Source: Deltaproteobacteria bacterium (lineage in GTDB: Bacteria > Myxococcota > Polyangia > Haliangiales > Haliangiaceae). Taken from it: 10,736 nt of DNA. Location: assembly GCA_018262455.1 (NCBI GenBank), contig JAGSPR010000219.1, positions 1 to 10,736 on the forward strand, written 5' to 3'. Under the pieces are notes generated by a model that was not told where the DNA came from, did no database searches, and saw nothing but the letters and a program-made list of their open reading frames with translations. A program made the translations under genes and the position numbers. This document shows positions 1 through 7,222 of the stretch, in pieces. Positions within the stretch are counted from its first letter, which is position 1; every line of letters starts with the position of its first letter.

Positions 1-884
1 CTCCGATCGCGAAGGGCTTCCTGCGCTTTCTCGCGGTGGCGTTCACGAAGCACCCCTACGCGTGGACCGCCGGCGGTGACATCAAGGATCTCGACGCGAC
101 CAAGCCCGAGGATCTGAAGCGGTTCTACGACGCCTACTATCAGCCGAACAACGCGTTGCTGGTGGTCGTGGGCAAGACCACCGCCGCGGCGGTGAAGGCC
201 TCGGCCGAGAAGTACTTCGGCGCGATCGCCAAGGGCGGCGAGCCGCCGCGTCCCGCCGACCAGGCCCACGAGCCGCCTCAGACGGCGAAGCGTCGCGAGG
301 TCGTCGAGCCGGGGCAGATCGGGCTCGCGCTCGTCGGGTTCCACGTGCCACCGGCCAAGGACAAGGACATCTACGCGCTGCAGGTCGCGACGATCATCCT
401 CGGCTCCGGCGAGTCTTCCCGGCTCAAGCAGCGGCTCAAGGCGGTCGATCCGAAGACCAAGCGGCCGCTCGCGCTCGACGGCGGCATGGAGGCGATCATC
501 CGCGAGGATCCCGGGATGACCGTCGCGCTCGGTGCGTTCCTCGATCCCGCGCAAGGCGACGCGATCGAAGCCGCGATCTTCGACGAGATCGCCAAGCTGT
601 CGACCCGCGGGCCCGGCAGCGACGAGCTCCGCAAGGCGAAGAACCAGGTGCAGTCAGGCTTCACGTTCTCGCTCGAGAATGCGCAGGGCCTCGCCCAGGC
701 GATCGGGCGCTCGTGGATCCTGGTCGGCGACCCGACCTCGTTCATGCGCGATGTCGACGAGATCGAGAAGGTCTCGGCGCAGGACGTCGCGCGCGTCCTC
801 AAGAAGTACATGACCCCCGACCTGGCCACGATCGTGGTCATCCCCCCAGTGGGCACGCCTGCCGGCGCGCCAAAGGGCAAATGA
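1..884 (+). CDS. M16 family zinc metallopeptidase, C-terminal part (5' end outside window)
   Basis: The reading frame is open from base 3 (PIAKGFLRFLAV...), so the gene begins upstream; the GTG at 36 lies inside the domain and is not the start. The 293 visible residues hold the end of the first M16 lobe, with the family signature YQPNNALLVVVG near 130-177. A linker follows, then the second lobe (LALVGFHVPP..., LGSGESSRLKQRLK). The zinc-binding HxxEH motif of this family lies near the N terminus and would be outside the window. The second lobe lacks the R-x6-Y pair of the M16B C-lobe: the stretch after SSRLKQRLK reads AVDPKTKRPLALDGG. In known two-subunit bacterial M16B proteases the catalytic subunit lacks R/Y and its partner supplies it, so this is probably the catalytic partner of the next gene. 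The stop TGA at 882-884 lies 2 nt before the preferred start of that gene. Probably periplasmic; the export signal is not visible. Confidence 0.9.
   Translation, partial: PIAKGFLRFLAVAFTKHPYAWTAGGDIKDLDATKPEDLKRFYDAYYQPNNALLVVVGKTTAAAVKASAEKYFGAIAKGGEPPRPADQAHEPPQTAKRREVVEPGQIGLALVGFHVPPAKDKDIYALQVATIILGSGESSRLKQRLKAVDPKTKRPLALDGGMEAIIREDPGMTVALGAFLDPAQGDAIEAAIFDEIAKLSTRGPGSDELRKAKNQVQSGFTFSLENAQGLAQAIGRSWILVGDPTSFMRDVDEIEKVSAQDVARVLKKYMTPDLATIVVIPPVGTPAGAPKGK
873..877 (+). promoter_or_regulatory. Shine-Dalgarno-like AAGGG for the second M16 gene
   Basis: AAGGG ends 9 nt before the ATG at 887 but only 3 nt before the ATG at 881. This favours 887 as the start, giving a normal MRR... signal-peptide n-region. 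The site lies inside the 3' end of the preceding M16 gene. Confidence 0.45.
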
Positions 885-886
885 TC

Positions 887-3145
887 ATGCGCCGTCTCCT
901 GACCTTGTCGTTGTGTCCGGTCCTCGCGGTTCACTTGCTGATCGCCTGCGGCCCCAAGGGTGCCCAGACGCCGGTCCCGCTGCTGCCTGGCGATGGTGAC
1001 CAGAACGTCGCCAAGCCTACCGTGACGACCACGGCGAACGACCCGTGGGCCGGCCGGATGGATCTGATCGCCGCGCCGGCGCCCAAGCCGCCCACGCCCG
1101 TCGAGCTGCCGACGTTCGACGAGCTCAAGCTCTCCAACGGCCTGCAGGTCTTCATCATCAAGAGCAGTCGGCTGCCGATCGTCAGCATGCAGCTGGCCGT
1201 CAAGGCCGGCCGGATGCACGAGCCGCAGGCCCGCCTCGGCGTGGCGGAGTTCACCGCCGACATGCTGGTCAAGGGCACGCGCAAACGCGACGCGCTCGCG
1301 CTCGCCAAGGCGATCGATTTCGTCGGCGGGACGATCGGCGCGGACGCCACGTTCGAGGCGACGCTCGTGTCGTGCAGCGTGCTGGCGCGCAACCTGCCGA
1401 CGTGCCTCGAGCTGCTGCCCGAGATCGTCACGCAGCCGAGCTTCCCCCAGACCGAGCTGACGAAGGTCCGCGAGCAGATGCTCGGCCTTGTCCGCCAGCG
1501 CCTCGACGACGCGGGCACGCTCGCGGCGGCGCACGTGCAGAATCTGCTGTGGGGCAACGACCACGTGCGCGGCTGGGTCAACAGCGAGCAGTCGGTGGCC
1601 GCGGTCAAGCGCGACGACCTCGTCGCCTGGCACAGGAGCTGGTTTGCGCCGAACAACGCCCTGCTCGTGGTGTCCGGCGACGTCGACCCCAGGAAGCTCA
1701 AGGTCGACCTCGAGCGCGCGTTCGGCGGCTGGGCGAAGGGCGCGGTGCCTCCGGCGCCGACCTACAAGGAGCCCGGCCTGTCGGGCAGCCGGATCCGGCT
1801 CGTCGACAAGCCGGGCCAGAGCCAGACCCACATCCGGATCGCCGAGTTCGGCATCAAGCACGATGACCCGCGGTTCTTCGACACGCTGGTGTGGAACTAC
1901 GTGCTCGGCGGCGGCGCGTTCAGCTCGCGGCTCATGAAGGTCGTGCGGGTCGAGGGTGGCAAGACCTACGGCGCGAGCTCGAGCTTCGATCGCAACCTCG
2001 ACAAGGGCTCGTTCGTCGTCCAGACGTTCACGCGCAACAGCGAGGCGGTCGCGACGACCAAGCTGATCCTTGGCGAGATGACCCGGATGGCGAAGGAAGG
2101 CCCGAATGCGAACGAAGTTGCGAGCGCGGTCGCGAACATCGCCGGCGGCTACGGCCTGCGGTTCCAGGCCGCCGCGGACATCGGAGCCGCGCTGCTCGGC
2201 GCCGAGCTCCACGGGTTCGGGCGCGAGTACCTGACGAACTTCCCGGTCGCGGTCGGCAAGGTCGATGTCGACAGCGCCAGGCGCGCGGCCTCCGAGCTGC
2301 TCGATCCCAAGACCTACGTCGTCGTGATGGTCGGCGATGCGAAGGATCTCGAGCCGCAGCTCAAGGCCGCAGGATGGAAGTACCAGAAGGTCGCGTTCAC
2401 CGATCCGATCAGCCCGGTGGTCACCGCGCCGGATGCGGCGATCGATCCGAAGGTGGCGGCGGCGGCGCACAAGCTCGTCGACGAAGCGCTCGCCGCGAAG
2501 GGCGGCAAGGCGAAGCTCGCCGCGGTCAAAGGCTTCAAGATGATCGCATCCGGCACGACGACGATCGAGAAGCAGACCGTGCCGGTCGAGATCGAGCGCG
2601 TGTACTTCGTGCCCGACAAGATGCGGATCGATGCCACGCTCGCCCAGCGCGTGAAGGTGATCGTGGCGGTCGACGGCAAGCAGGGCTGGCAACTCGCGCC
2701 CGATCCGAGCGGCCAGAAGCTGCAACTGACCGAGATCGGCGCCGCCGACATCGCCTCGATCGACTTCGAGCGCTGGCGCGAGCCCGAGCTCATCCTGCTC
2801 CGTGCCGCGGATCCGGCCGCGCGGCTGTGGACTGGTCCGGACGAGGTGATCGATGGCAAGCCCCACTCGGTGGTGATGCTCAGGTCCCCGTTCGGCGTCG
2901 ACATCTCGCTTGCCATCGACAAGAAGACCAAGCTCATCACGCGGATGGGCTACAGCGAGGGCGGTGGCGCCCAGACCGATGACTTCAGCGACTACAAGGA
3001 GGTGGGCGGCGTGAAGATCGCGCACCGCCGGAACTCGACCGGCGGCGGTCGCTCCACGAAGCTCGAGCTCAAGACCGTCGAGCTCGATCCGAAGTTCGAC
3101 CCGAAGGCGTTCGCCAAGCCAGCGTCTCCGGACGCCAAGAAGTGA
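887..3145 (+). CDS. M16 peptidase-like lipoprotein, non-catalytic subunit, with C-terminal LolA-like domain
   Basis: 752 residues from ATG 887; an in-frame ATG at 881 adds two residues and overlaps the upstream stop as ATGA. A lipoprotein signal peptide ends in the lipobox L-I-A-C21. Gly follows the Cys, so outer-membrane retention is likely. A Pro/Thr-rich linker leads to an M16 module at about 75-500. At the zinc-site position the family pattern HFxEH is EFTAD (E121, A124, D125), so the metal ligands and catalytic Glu are gone. The R/Y pair is kept (R354 and Y361 in VRVEGGKTY), as are FAPNNALLVVSGD and GGGAFSSRL. Residues about 520-742 form a separate beta-rich domain resembling LolA/outer-membrane lipoprotein-sorting proteins, ending in FSDYKEVGGVKIAHRRN. 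I infer a non-catalytic partner of the upstream peptidase, anchored in the outer membrane. Its substrate is unknown. The downstream gene starts inside its stop codon. Confidence 0.88.
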   Translation: MRRLLTLSLCPVLAVHLLIACGPKGAQTPVPLLPGDGDQNVAKPTVTTTANDPWAGRMDLIAAPAPKPPTPVELPTFDELKLSNGLQVFIIKSSRLPIVSMQLAVKAGRMHEPQARLGVAEFTADMLVKGTRKRDALALAKAIDFVGGTIGADATFEATLVSCSVLARNLPTCLELLPEIVTQPSFPQTELTKVREQMLGLVRQRLDDAGTLAAAHVQNLLWGNDHVRGWVNSEQSVAAVKRDDLVAWHRSWFAPNNALLVVSGDVDPRKLKVDLERAFGGWAKGAVPPAPTYKEPGLSGSRIRLVDKPGQSQTHIRIAEFGIKHDDPRFFDTLVWNYVLGGGAFSSRLMKVVRVEGGKTYGASSSFDRNLDKGSFVVQTFTRNSEAVATTKLILGEMTRMAKEGPNANEVASAVANIAGGYGLRFQAAADIGAALLGAELHGFGREYLTNFPVAVGKVDVDSARRAASELLDPKTYVVVMVGDAKDLEPQLKAAGWKYQKVAFTDPISPVVTAPDAAIDPKVAAAAHKLVDEALAAKGGKAKLAAVKGFKMIASGTTTIEKQTVPVEIERVYFVPDKMRIDATLAQRVKVIVAVDGKQGWQLAPDPSGQKLQLTEIGAADIASIDFERWREPELILLRAADPAARLWTGPDEVIDGKPHSVVMLRSPFGVDISLAIDKKTKLITRMGYSEGGGAQTDDFSDYKEVGGVKIAHRRNSTGGGRSTKLELKTVELDPKFDPKAFAKPASPDAKK

Positions 3146-4491
3146 GGCTCGCGCTCGCCCTCGCGCTGGGGTGCGCGATCCTGCCGGCGAGGCCCGCGCA
3201 CGCGCAGCCTCGACCGATGGACCCAGGCTCGTCCGCCAGCCGGCCGATCGAGGCCGAGCCGCCGTACATCGATCTGCTGACGTTCGGGGTCGGCGAGCGG
3301 ATCTTCGAGAAGTTCGGGCACGCCGCGCTGTGCCTGCGTTACCACGACCCCAACCTGATGCCGGTCTGCTTCAACTTCGGCGTGACCGACTTCGCGGAGG
3401 GGCCGGGCATGATCTGGAGCTTCCTGCGTTCCGAGCAGAAGTTCTGGGTCGAGCCGTCGACCTACGGCGAGATGTACGGGTTCTACCGGTGGGAAGATCG
3501 CGACATCTGGCTGCAGACGTTGCCGGTCACCGGGGTCCAGGCGCGGGCGCTCGAGGCCAAGCTGTGGGCCTCGCTCGAGGAGGCGAACCGCTACTACTAC
3601 TACGATCACTTCTTCGACAACTGCACGACCCGGCTGCGCGACCTGATCGACGAGGCCACCAACGGCGCGCTCGCCGTCGGCGGCGACGAGCCGTACCCGG
3701 CGACGTTCCGTGACCTCGGGTACCGTGGGGTCGCCGAGCTGCCGCCGCTCATCGTGATCTCGGACTTCGTGATGGGCCGCCAGCTCGACCAGTACCCGAC
3801 GGTCTGGCAGGCGATGTTCCACCCCGACATCTTTCGCCAGCAGATCGAGCGCAGGCTCGGCGTCGCTCCGGAGCTGTTGTATCGCCGCGTGGGCGGCAAG
3901 CTGCCAGGCGAGGGCGCGAACGGGCGTCTCGCCATGCTCGCGATCTCGATCCTGTTCGCGCTGCCCCTGCTACTCGCGCGTTCGCGTGGTCGTGGCTCGA
4001 AGGTCGCGATCCACGTCGCGTACTGGAGCGTGCTCGCGTTCGTGCTGCAAGGGAGCCTGCCGCTGCTCTGGGAAGCCGTGGGCGCCTACGCGCTGATCGT
4101 CCCGGTCCTCGCGATCACCGTGTTCGCGCTCGCGCACGGCAAGCGAGGGGAACGGATCGCGCTCGGCTGGGCGGCGCTCCACGTCGGGTTCTGGGGCCTG
4201 CTCGTGTGGTCGCTCGTCGCGATCTCCTCGATCGTCGGCGTGCGCTGGAACGAGGCCGTGTTCGTGGTCGTGCCGTTCGATCTGATCCTGCCGTTCCTCG
4301 GCGAGGCCCGGCGCCGCCGCTACGCCCAGGTCCGCGTCGCGATGGTCGTGCTGGCCTCGCTGCTGTGCGCGATCGGCATCCTCCACCAGCCGCTGTGGAT
4401 CCCGATCCTCGCGGTGTTCCTGCCGATGTCGATCCTCGCGTTCGACCTGCCGCACGGCATCGTCGCCCGGTTCACCAGACAGCCAGGCTAG
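3142..4491 (+). CDS. DUF4105 / Lnb-type membrane protein, possible lipoprotein N-acyltransferase
   Basis: 449 residues from GTG 3142, which overlaps the preceding stop as GTGA; no good Shine-Dalgarno is seen, so translational coupling is likely. A Sec signal peptide (MRLALALALGCAIL, cut after AHA) precedes a periplasmic domain at about 40-255. That domain carries the DUF4105 hallmarks: a His in EKFGHAALCL (H60) and a Cys in YYYYDHFFDNCTTRLRDLID (C161), which are the probable catalytic Cys/His. Residues 263-434 hold six or seven hydrophobic membrane segments. Pfam's DUF4105 is now named the Lnb N-terminal periplasmic domain, after a Bacteroides enzyme reported to N-acylate lipoproteins (from memory). 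A periplasmic Cys/His domain plus a membrane bundle fits that family. Its place after a lipoprotein gene is suggestive but not proof. Family membership is well supported; the enzymatic role is inferred. Confidence 0.8.
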   Translation: MRLALALALGCAILPARPAHAQPRPMDPGSSASRPIEAEPPYIDLLTFGVGERIFEKFGHAALCLRYHDPNLMPVCFNFGVTDFAEGPGMIWSFLRSEQKFWVEPSTYGEMYGFYRWEDRDIWLQTLPVTGVQARALEAKLWASLEEANRYYYYDHFFDNCTTRLRDLIDEATNGALAVGGDEPYPATFRDLGYRGVAELPPLIVISDFVMGRQLDQYPTVWQAMFHPDIFRQQIERRLGVAPELLYRRVGGKLPGEGANGRLAMLAISILFALPLLLARSRGRGSKVAIHVAYWSVLAFVLQGSLPLLWEAVGAYALIVPVLAITVFALAHGKRGERIALGWAALHVGFWGLLVWSLVAISSIVGVRWNEAVFVVVPFDLILPFLGEARRRRYAQVRVAMVVLASLLCAIGILHQPLWIPILAVFLPMSILAFDLPHGIVARFTRQPG

Positions 4492-5804
4492 ACGACTCGC
4501 GCCGGGGGCAGTCCGGGACCGGCATCGACGTGGTCGGCCGCCCGTCGCAGCACGCCCGCGAACACCGCGAGCGCGATGACCCCGGCCACGGCGACGATCA
4601 TCCCGAGCACGAGCGGGTTCGGGAGCGAGCTCTCCGGGAGCGCGGGGATCCCGACCGCAAGCATCGAGAGCACCACGAAGGCGCCGGTGCGGGTGGTCGC
4701 GGCGGTGCTGAGCCTGGCGTCGCCGCCACTGGAGGCAAGGGACGCGATCGCCGAGCCGACGAGCGCGATCGCGAGCGCAGCGGCGAGCGGCCCCAGGACC
4801 GAGAACAGGGTCGCCATCTCCCGTCCGCGCGCGGCGCTGCGGCCGTCCTGGAGGGACGCATAGACCGCGGAGGTCACATCGAGCTGGATCCCGGTCCACG
4901 TCAGCAGGATCGCCGCGGCGACGTAGAGCCGGATCCGCGGCAGGCCGACGATCCGCGAGCCCGCGACACCGAGAATTCCCAGCGCGAACACGATCGACGT
5001 CCCGACCACGACCAGCGGTCCGCCGACGACCACGAGCTTGACGAGGCCCGCCGACCGCGTCGCCACCGCCATCGCCATCATCGCGATCGGGAGGGCGACG
5101 ACGAGCCGGAACATCAGCGAGCCGTAGGCGAGTCGGAGTCCGCCGGCCGCGGCGCGTCGATCCGGCGCGAGATCGCGAGGTCCGGCGGCGAGTGCGGCGG
5201 CGATGAACACCAGCGCACTCGAGGTGAGGCCCTCCCGCGCGAATCCATAGATGTGGCGCAGCGCGAAGTGATCGCCGAGCTCGCGACTGATCCAGCCTCC
5301 GAGCCCGGGGATCCAGTAGCTGGTGACCTGGAGCAGGAGGATCGCGGCCGCGGCGAGCGGGACCCGGCGCCAGGCATCGGCGCCGATCGTCAGCATGATG
5401 ATGCCCGCGAGCGAGAGCATCCCGATGCCGCGCCCGAACCAGTCGTAGAACGTGCGAACATCGCTCGGTTGGATGAGGGTGATCGCGGCGCCCGCCACGA
5501 TCCACAGCAGGTTCGCCAGGAGCAGCCCTGCCGCGACGCGGGTGAGCGCCCGTCCGGGGCCGCGATGCCGCCGCGCGAGCTCGAGCAGCCCGCAGGACAA
5601 GAGGAGGGTCTTCGCGAAGAACGTACCGGTCTCCAGCATCCGCCAGCGCGCCGTCCCCGAGAGGTAGAGCTCGATGCTGTCGCCATCGCCGAACGACGTC
5701 GCGATCACCTGCACGAACGAGGCGACGAGGCTCAGCCCGAGGCCGAGGTAGATCCCCGCGGGGACATCGCGCAGCGAGAAATTCGGTCGACCGGGGTGAT
5801 TCAC
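4488..5804 (-). CDS. Polytopic integral membrane protein of unknown function
   Basis: 438 residues if started at GTG 5804 (MNHPGRPNFSLRDVPAG...), with a weak AGG 9 nt upstream. A more upstream GTG at 5903 would nearly reach the divergent hydrolase gene and adds a charged stretch with poorer codon bias, so I prefer 5804. The protein is almost entirely membrane: about 11-12 hydrophobic segments near residues 16-37, 61-78, 86-111, 126-143, 149-166, 192-207, 228-281 (two), 290-308, 331-356, 373-388 and 396-418. A few short polar loops separate them. A possible landmark is the conserved-looking loop WISRELGDHFALRHIYGFAR at about 171-190. I recognise no transporter or enzyme signature and propose no function. 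Its TAG stop is interleaved with the TAG of the convergent Lnb-like gene in one CTAG. Confidence 0.75.
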   Translation of the reverse strand: MNHPGRPNFSLRDVPAGIYLGLGLSLVASFVQVIATSFGDGDSIELYLSGTARWRMLETGTFFAKTLLLSCGLLELARRHRGPGRALTRVAAGLLLANLLWIVAGAAITLIQPSDVRTFYDWFGRGIGMLSLAGIIMLTIGADAWRRVPLAAAAILLLQVTSYWIPGLGGWISRELGDHFALRHIYGFAREGLTSSALVFIAAALAAGPRDLAPDRRAAAGGLRLAYGSLMFRLVVALPIAMMAMAVATRSAGLVKLVVVGGPLVVVGTSIVFALGILGVAGSRIVGLPRIRLYVAAAILLTWTGIQLDVTSAVYASLQDGRSAARGREMATLFSVLGPLAAALAIALVGSAIASLASSGGDARLSTAATTRTGAFVVLSMLAVGIPALPESSLPNPLVLGMIVAVAGVIALAVFAGVLRRAADHVDAGPGLPPARVV

Positions 5805-5923
5805 CCGCCCGAACCTAGCAAGCCGCCAGGCAACGTAGCTAGTCGTTGTTCCGTGGCGTCGGTCACGTGAGTCCGGGGTGATGCGCGCGCACGGGGCGAG
5901 CACGGGCGCGGTACGGTGCAGGT
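5805..5923. promoter_or_regulatory. Divergent intergenic region between membrane protein and hydrolase genes
   Basis: These 119 bp separate two divergent start codons and should hold both promoters. I see no confident -35/-10 pair on either strand. The only symmetric element is the 8-bp palindrome TCACGTGA at 5863-5870, a possible operator but short enough to arise by chance. There is no clear Shine-Dalgarno before the GTG at 5924. Confidence 0.35.
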
Positions 5924-6676
5924 GTGCGCTGCGCCCTGCTCGGTCTGCTCTTGATCGCGTGTTCGGCTCGATCGTTCGCCGCGCCGACCGCGCGCACGAT
6001 CACGTTCGCCGCCGCCGATGGCGTGACGGTCACCGCGGACGTCTACGCGCCGCACCCCGCGACCGCACCGTTGATCGTGCTGTTTCATCAGGCCGGCTAC
6101 AGCCGGGGCGAGTATCGCGAGATCGCGCCGCGCCTGAACCAGCTCGGCTTCAACTGCCTCGCGGTCGACCAGCGCTCGGGCAAGGCCGTGAACGGCGTGG
6201 TCAACGCCACGGCGGCAGCGGCGAGGAAGCTAGGCAAGCCGACGAGCTACCTCGAGGCGATCGCGGACATGCGCGCCGCGATCGCCATGGCCCGGAAGGA
6301 CCTCGTGCGCGGCCGGCTCGTCCTGTGGGGCAGCTCGTACTCGAGCTCGCTCGTGCTCGTGCTTGCTGGCGATCCCGCGATCGCGGCGGATGCGGTGCTC
6401 GCCTTCTCCCCCGGCGAGTACTTCGACGACCTCGGCAAGCCCGCGGGCTGGGTGGCGTCGGCCGCCCAGCAGCTCCGCATCCCGACGTTCATCACGTCGG
6501 CGCGCGACGAGGTCTCGAGCTGGAAGGCGATCGCGCAGGGCGTCGATCCCGCACGCCTGACCACGTTCGTCCCGACGACCGAGGGCCATCACGGAGCTCG
6601 CGCGCTGTGGGCCAGCCAGCCCGACAACGAGGCCTGCTGGAAGGCGGTCAGCGCGTTCCTCGGCAAGCTGCGGTAG
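5924..6676 (+). CDS. Exported alpha/beta hydrolase (dienelactone hydrolase-like)
   Basis: 250 residues from GTG 5924, the first possible start after an in-frame stop at 5879. The hydrophobic N terminus (MRCALLGLLLIACSARSFA) can be read as a lipoprotein signal with Cys13 in L-I-A-C, or as a Sec signal cut after SFA. Either way the enzyme should leave the cytoplasm. The fold landmarks are in order: strand and oxyanion segment PLIVLFHQAGYSRGEYRE (50-66), nucleophile elbow G136-S-S138-Y-S, acid D195 in TSARDE after a beta strand, and His in EGHHGA (H222 or H223). The full catalytic triad is therefore present. Length is typical of a minimal single-domain hydrolase with little lid. The substrate, probably an ester, cannot be told from sequence. 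Its TAG stop (6674-6676) directly abuts the stop of the convergent gene, with no bases between. Confidence 0.85.
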   Translation: MRCALLGLLLIACSARSFAAPTARTITFAAADGVTVTADVYAPHPATAPLIVLFHQAGYSRGEYREIAPRLNQLGFNCLAVDQRSGKAVNGVVNATAAAARKLGKPTSYLEAIADMRAAIAMARKDLVRGRLVLWGSSYSSSLVLVLAGDPAIAADAVLAFSPGEYFDDLGKPAGWVASAAQQLRIPTFITSARDEVSSWKAIAQGVDPARLTTFVPTTEGHHGARALWASQPDNEACWKAVSAFLGKLR

Positions 6677-7222
6677 CTAGTAGTTCTGCTCTTGTAGCTG
6701 GTAGCGGATCAGGTTGGAGTTGAGGCGGTGGGCGGAGCTGGCCGCGCTCGCGATGCAGAGCAGGTGGAGGAAGATCCCCGGGAAGATCAGCGTGTACCCG
6801 GCGCTGACGAGCAGGAACCACAGCAGCCCGCCGAGGAACTGGCCCGTGTAGAGCTGCCCGGCACCGGGGACGAACAGGCTGAGCACCGCGGCGAGCGCGG
6901 GACTCGCGGGACGGCCACCACGGATCGCGAGCGGCATGTGGAGCTGCGACCGCACGAGCGCATGCGCCGCCTGCGGTGGGACCGGCTCGTCGCGTGGCCG
7001 GAGCTTCTGACGATCGGGCACCTGATAGGTGACGGTCCCGTTGTCGTCGATCTCCATCGTGATCCGCTCGCGGGCGGCCAGGTGATCGAGCACCTGCTCG
7101 GCGTCCTCGATCGAGCACGGGGCAAAGTAGGCGAGGACCGGGGCGGTGATCTTCGCATCCGTCGTGTAGGCGAGCTCGAGCAAGCGGTGTTCGATCACGT
7201 CGTGGTCGGTCGTTCGCATCAT
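6677..7222 (-). CDS. Winged-helix-like / TM2-like membrane protein, coupled to LigD
   Basis: 181 residues from ATG 7222. Residues about 8-72 (IEHRLLELAYTTDAKITAP..., SIEDAEQVLDHLAARERI, DDNGTVTYQVPD) look like a small winged-helix module: helices, a helix-turn-helix-like repeat, then a beta-wing. After a polar linker, residues about 107-170 form two hydrophobic segments with the P-G-A-G-Q-L-Y-T-G-Q turn (119-128) typical of TM2/TM2-like domains. A soluble N-terminal module tethered to a two-helix membrane anchor fits, but the function is unknown. The ATG overlaps the LigD stop as ATGA and has a good GGAGG site 9 nt upstream, so the two genes are one operon and probably co-translated. The pairing with a repair enzyme may be functional or incidental. 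The second ATG (7219) is a possible alternative start. Confidence 0.75.
   Translation of the reverse strand: MMRTTDHDVIEHRLLELAYTTDAKITAPVLAYFAPCSIEDAEQVLDHLAARERITMEIDDNGTVTYQVPDRQKLRPRDEPVPPQAAHALVRSQLHMPLAIRGGRPASPALAAVLSLFVPGAGQLYTGQFLGGLLWFLLVSAGYTLIFPGIFLHLLCIASAASSAHRLNSNLIRYQLQEQNY

Noticed and set aside
371..3025. An 884-codon open frame on the - strand opposite the M16 genes
   Set aside because: It mirrors the high-GC3 sense genes, which leave few antisense stops. Its product is His/Arg/Asp-rich with no recognisable domain, while the + strand encodes clear M16 proteins.
4501..4523. GCCGG...CCGGC hairpin after the Lnb-like gene as a terminator
   Set aside because: The stem is only five pairs with no T-tract, and it lies within the coding end of the convergent gene.
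3970..5870. Long open frames antisense to the Lnb-like and membrane-protein genes (3970-5505 -, 4206-5870 +)
   Set aside because: Their products are Arg/Asp/Pro-rich low-complexity sequence without hydrophobic cores, which is typical of antisense translation of GC-rich genes.
5805..5903. N-terminal extension of the membrane protein to GTG 5903
   Set aside because: It would fill most of the divergent promoter region and adds a charged stretch with weaker codon bias. GTG 5804 gives a normal N terminus.
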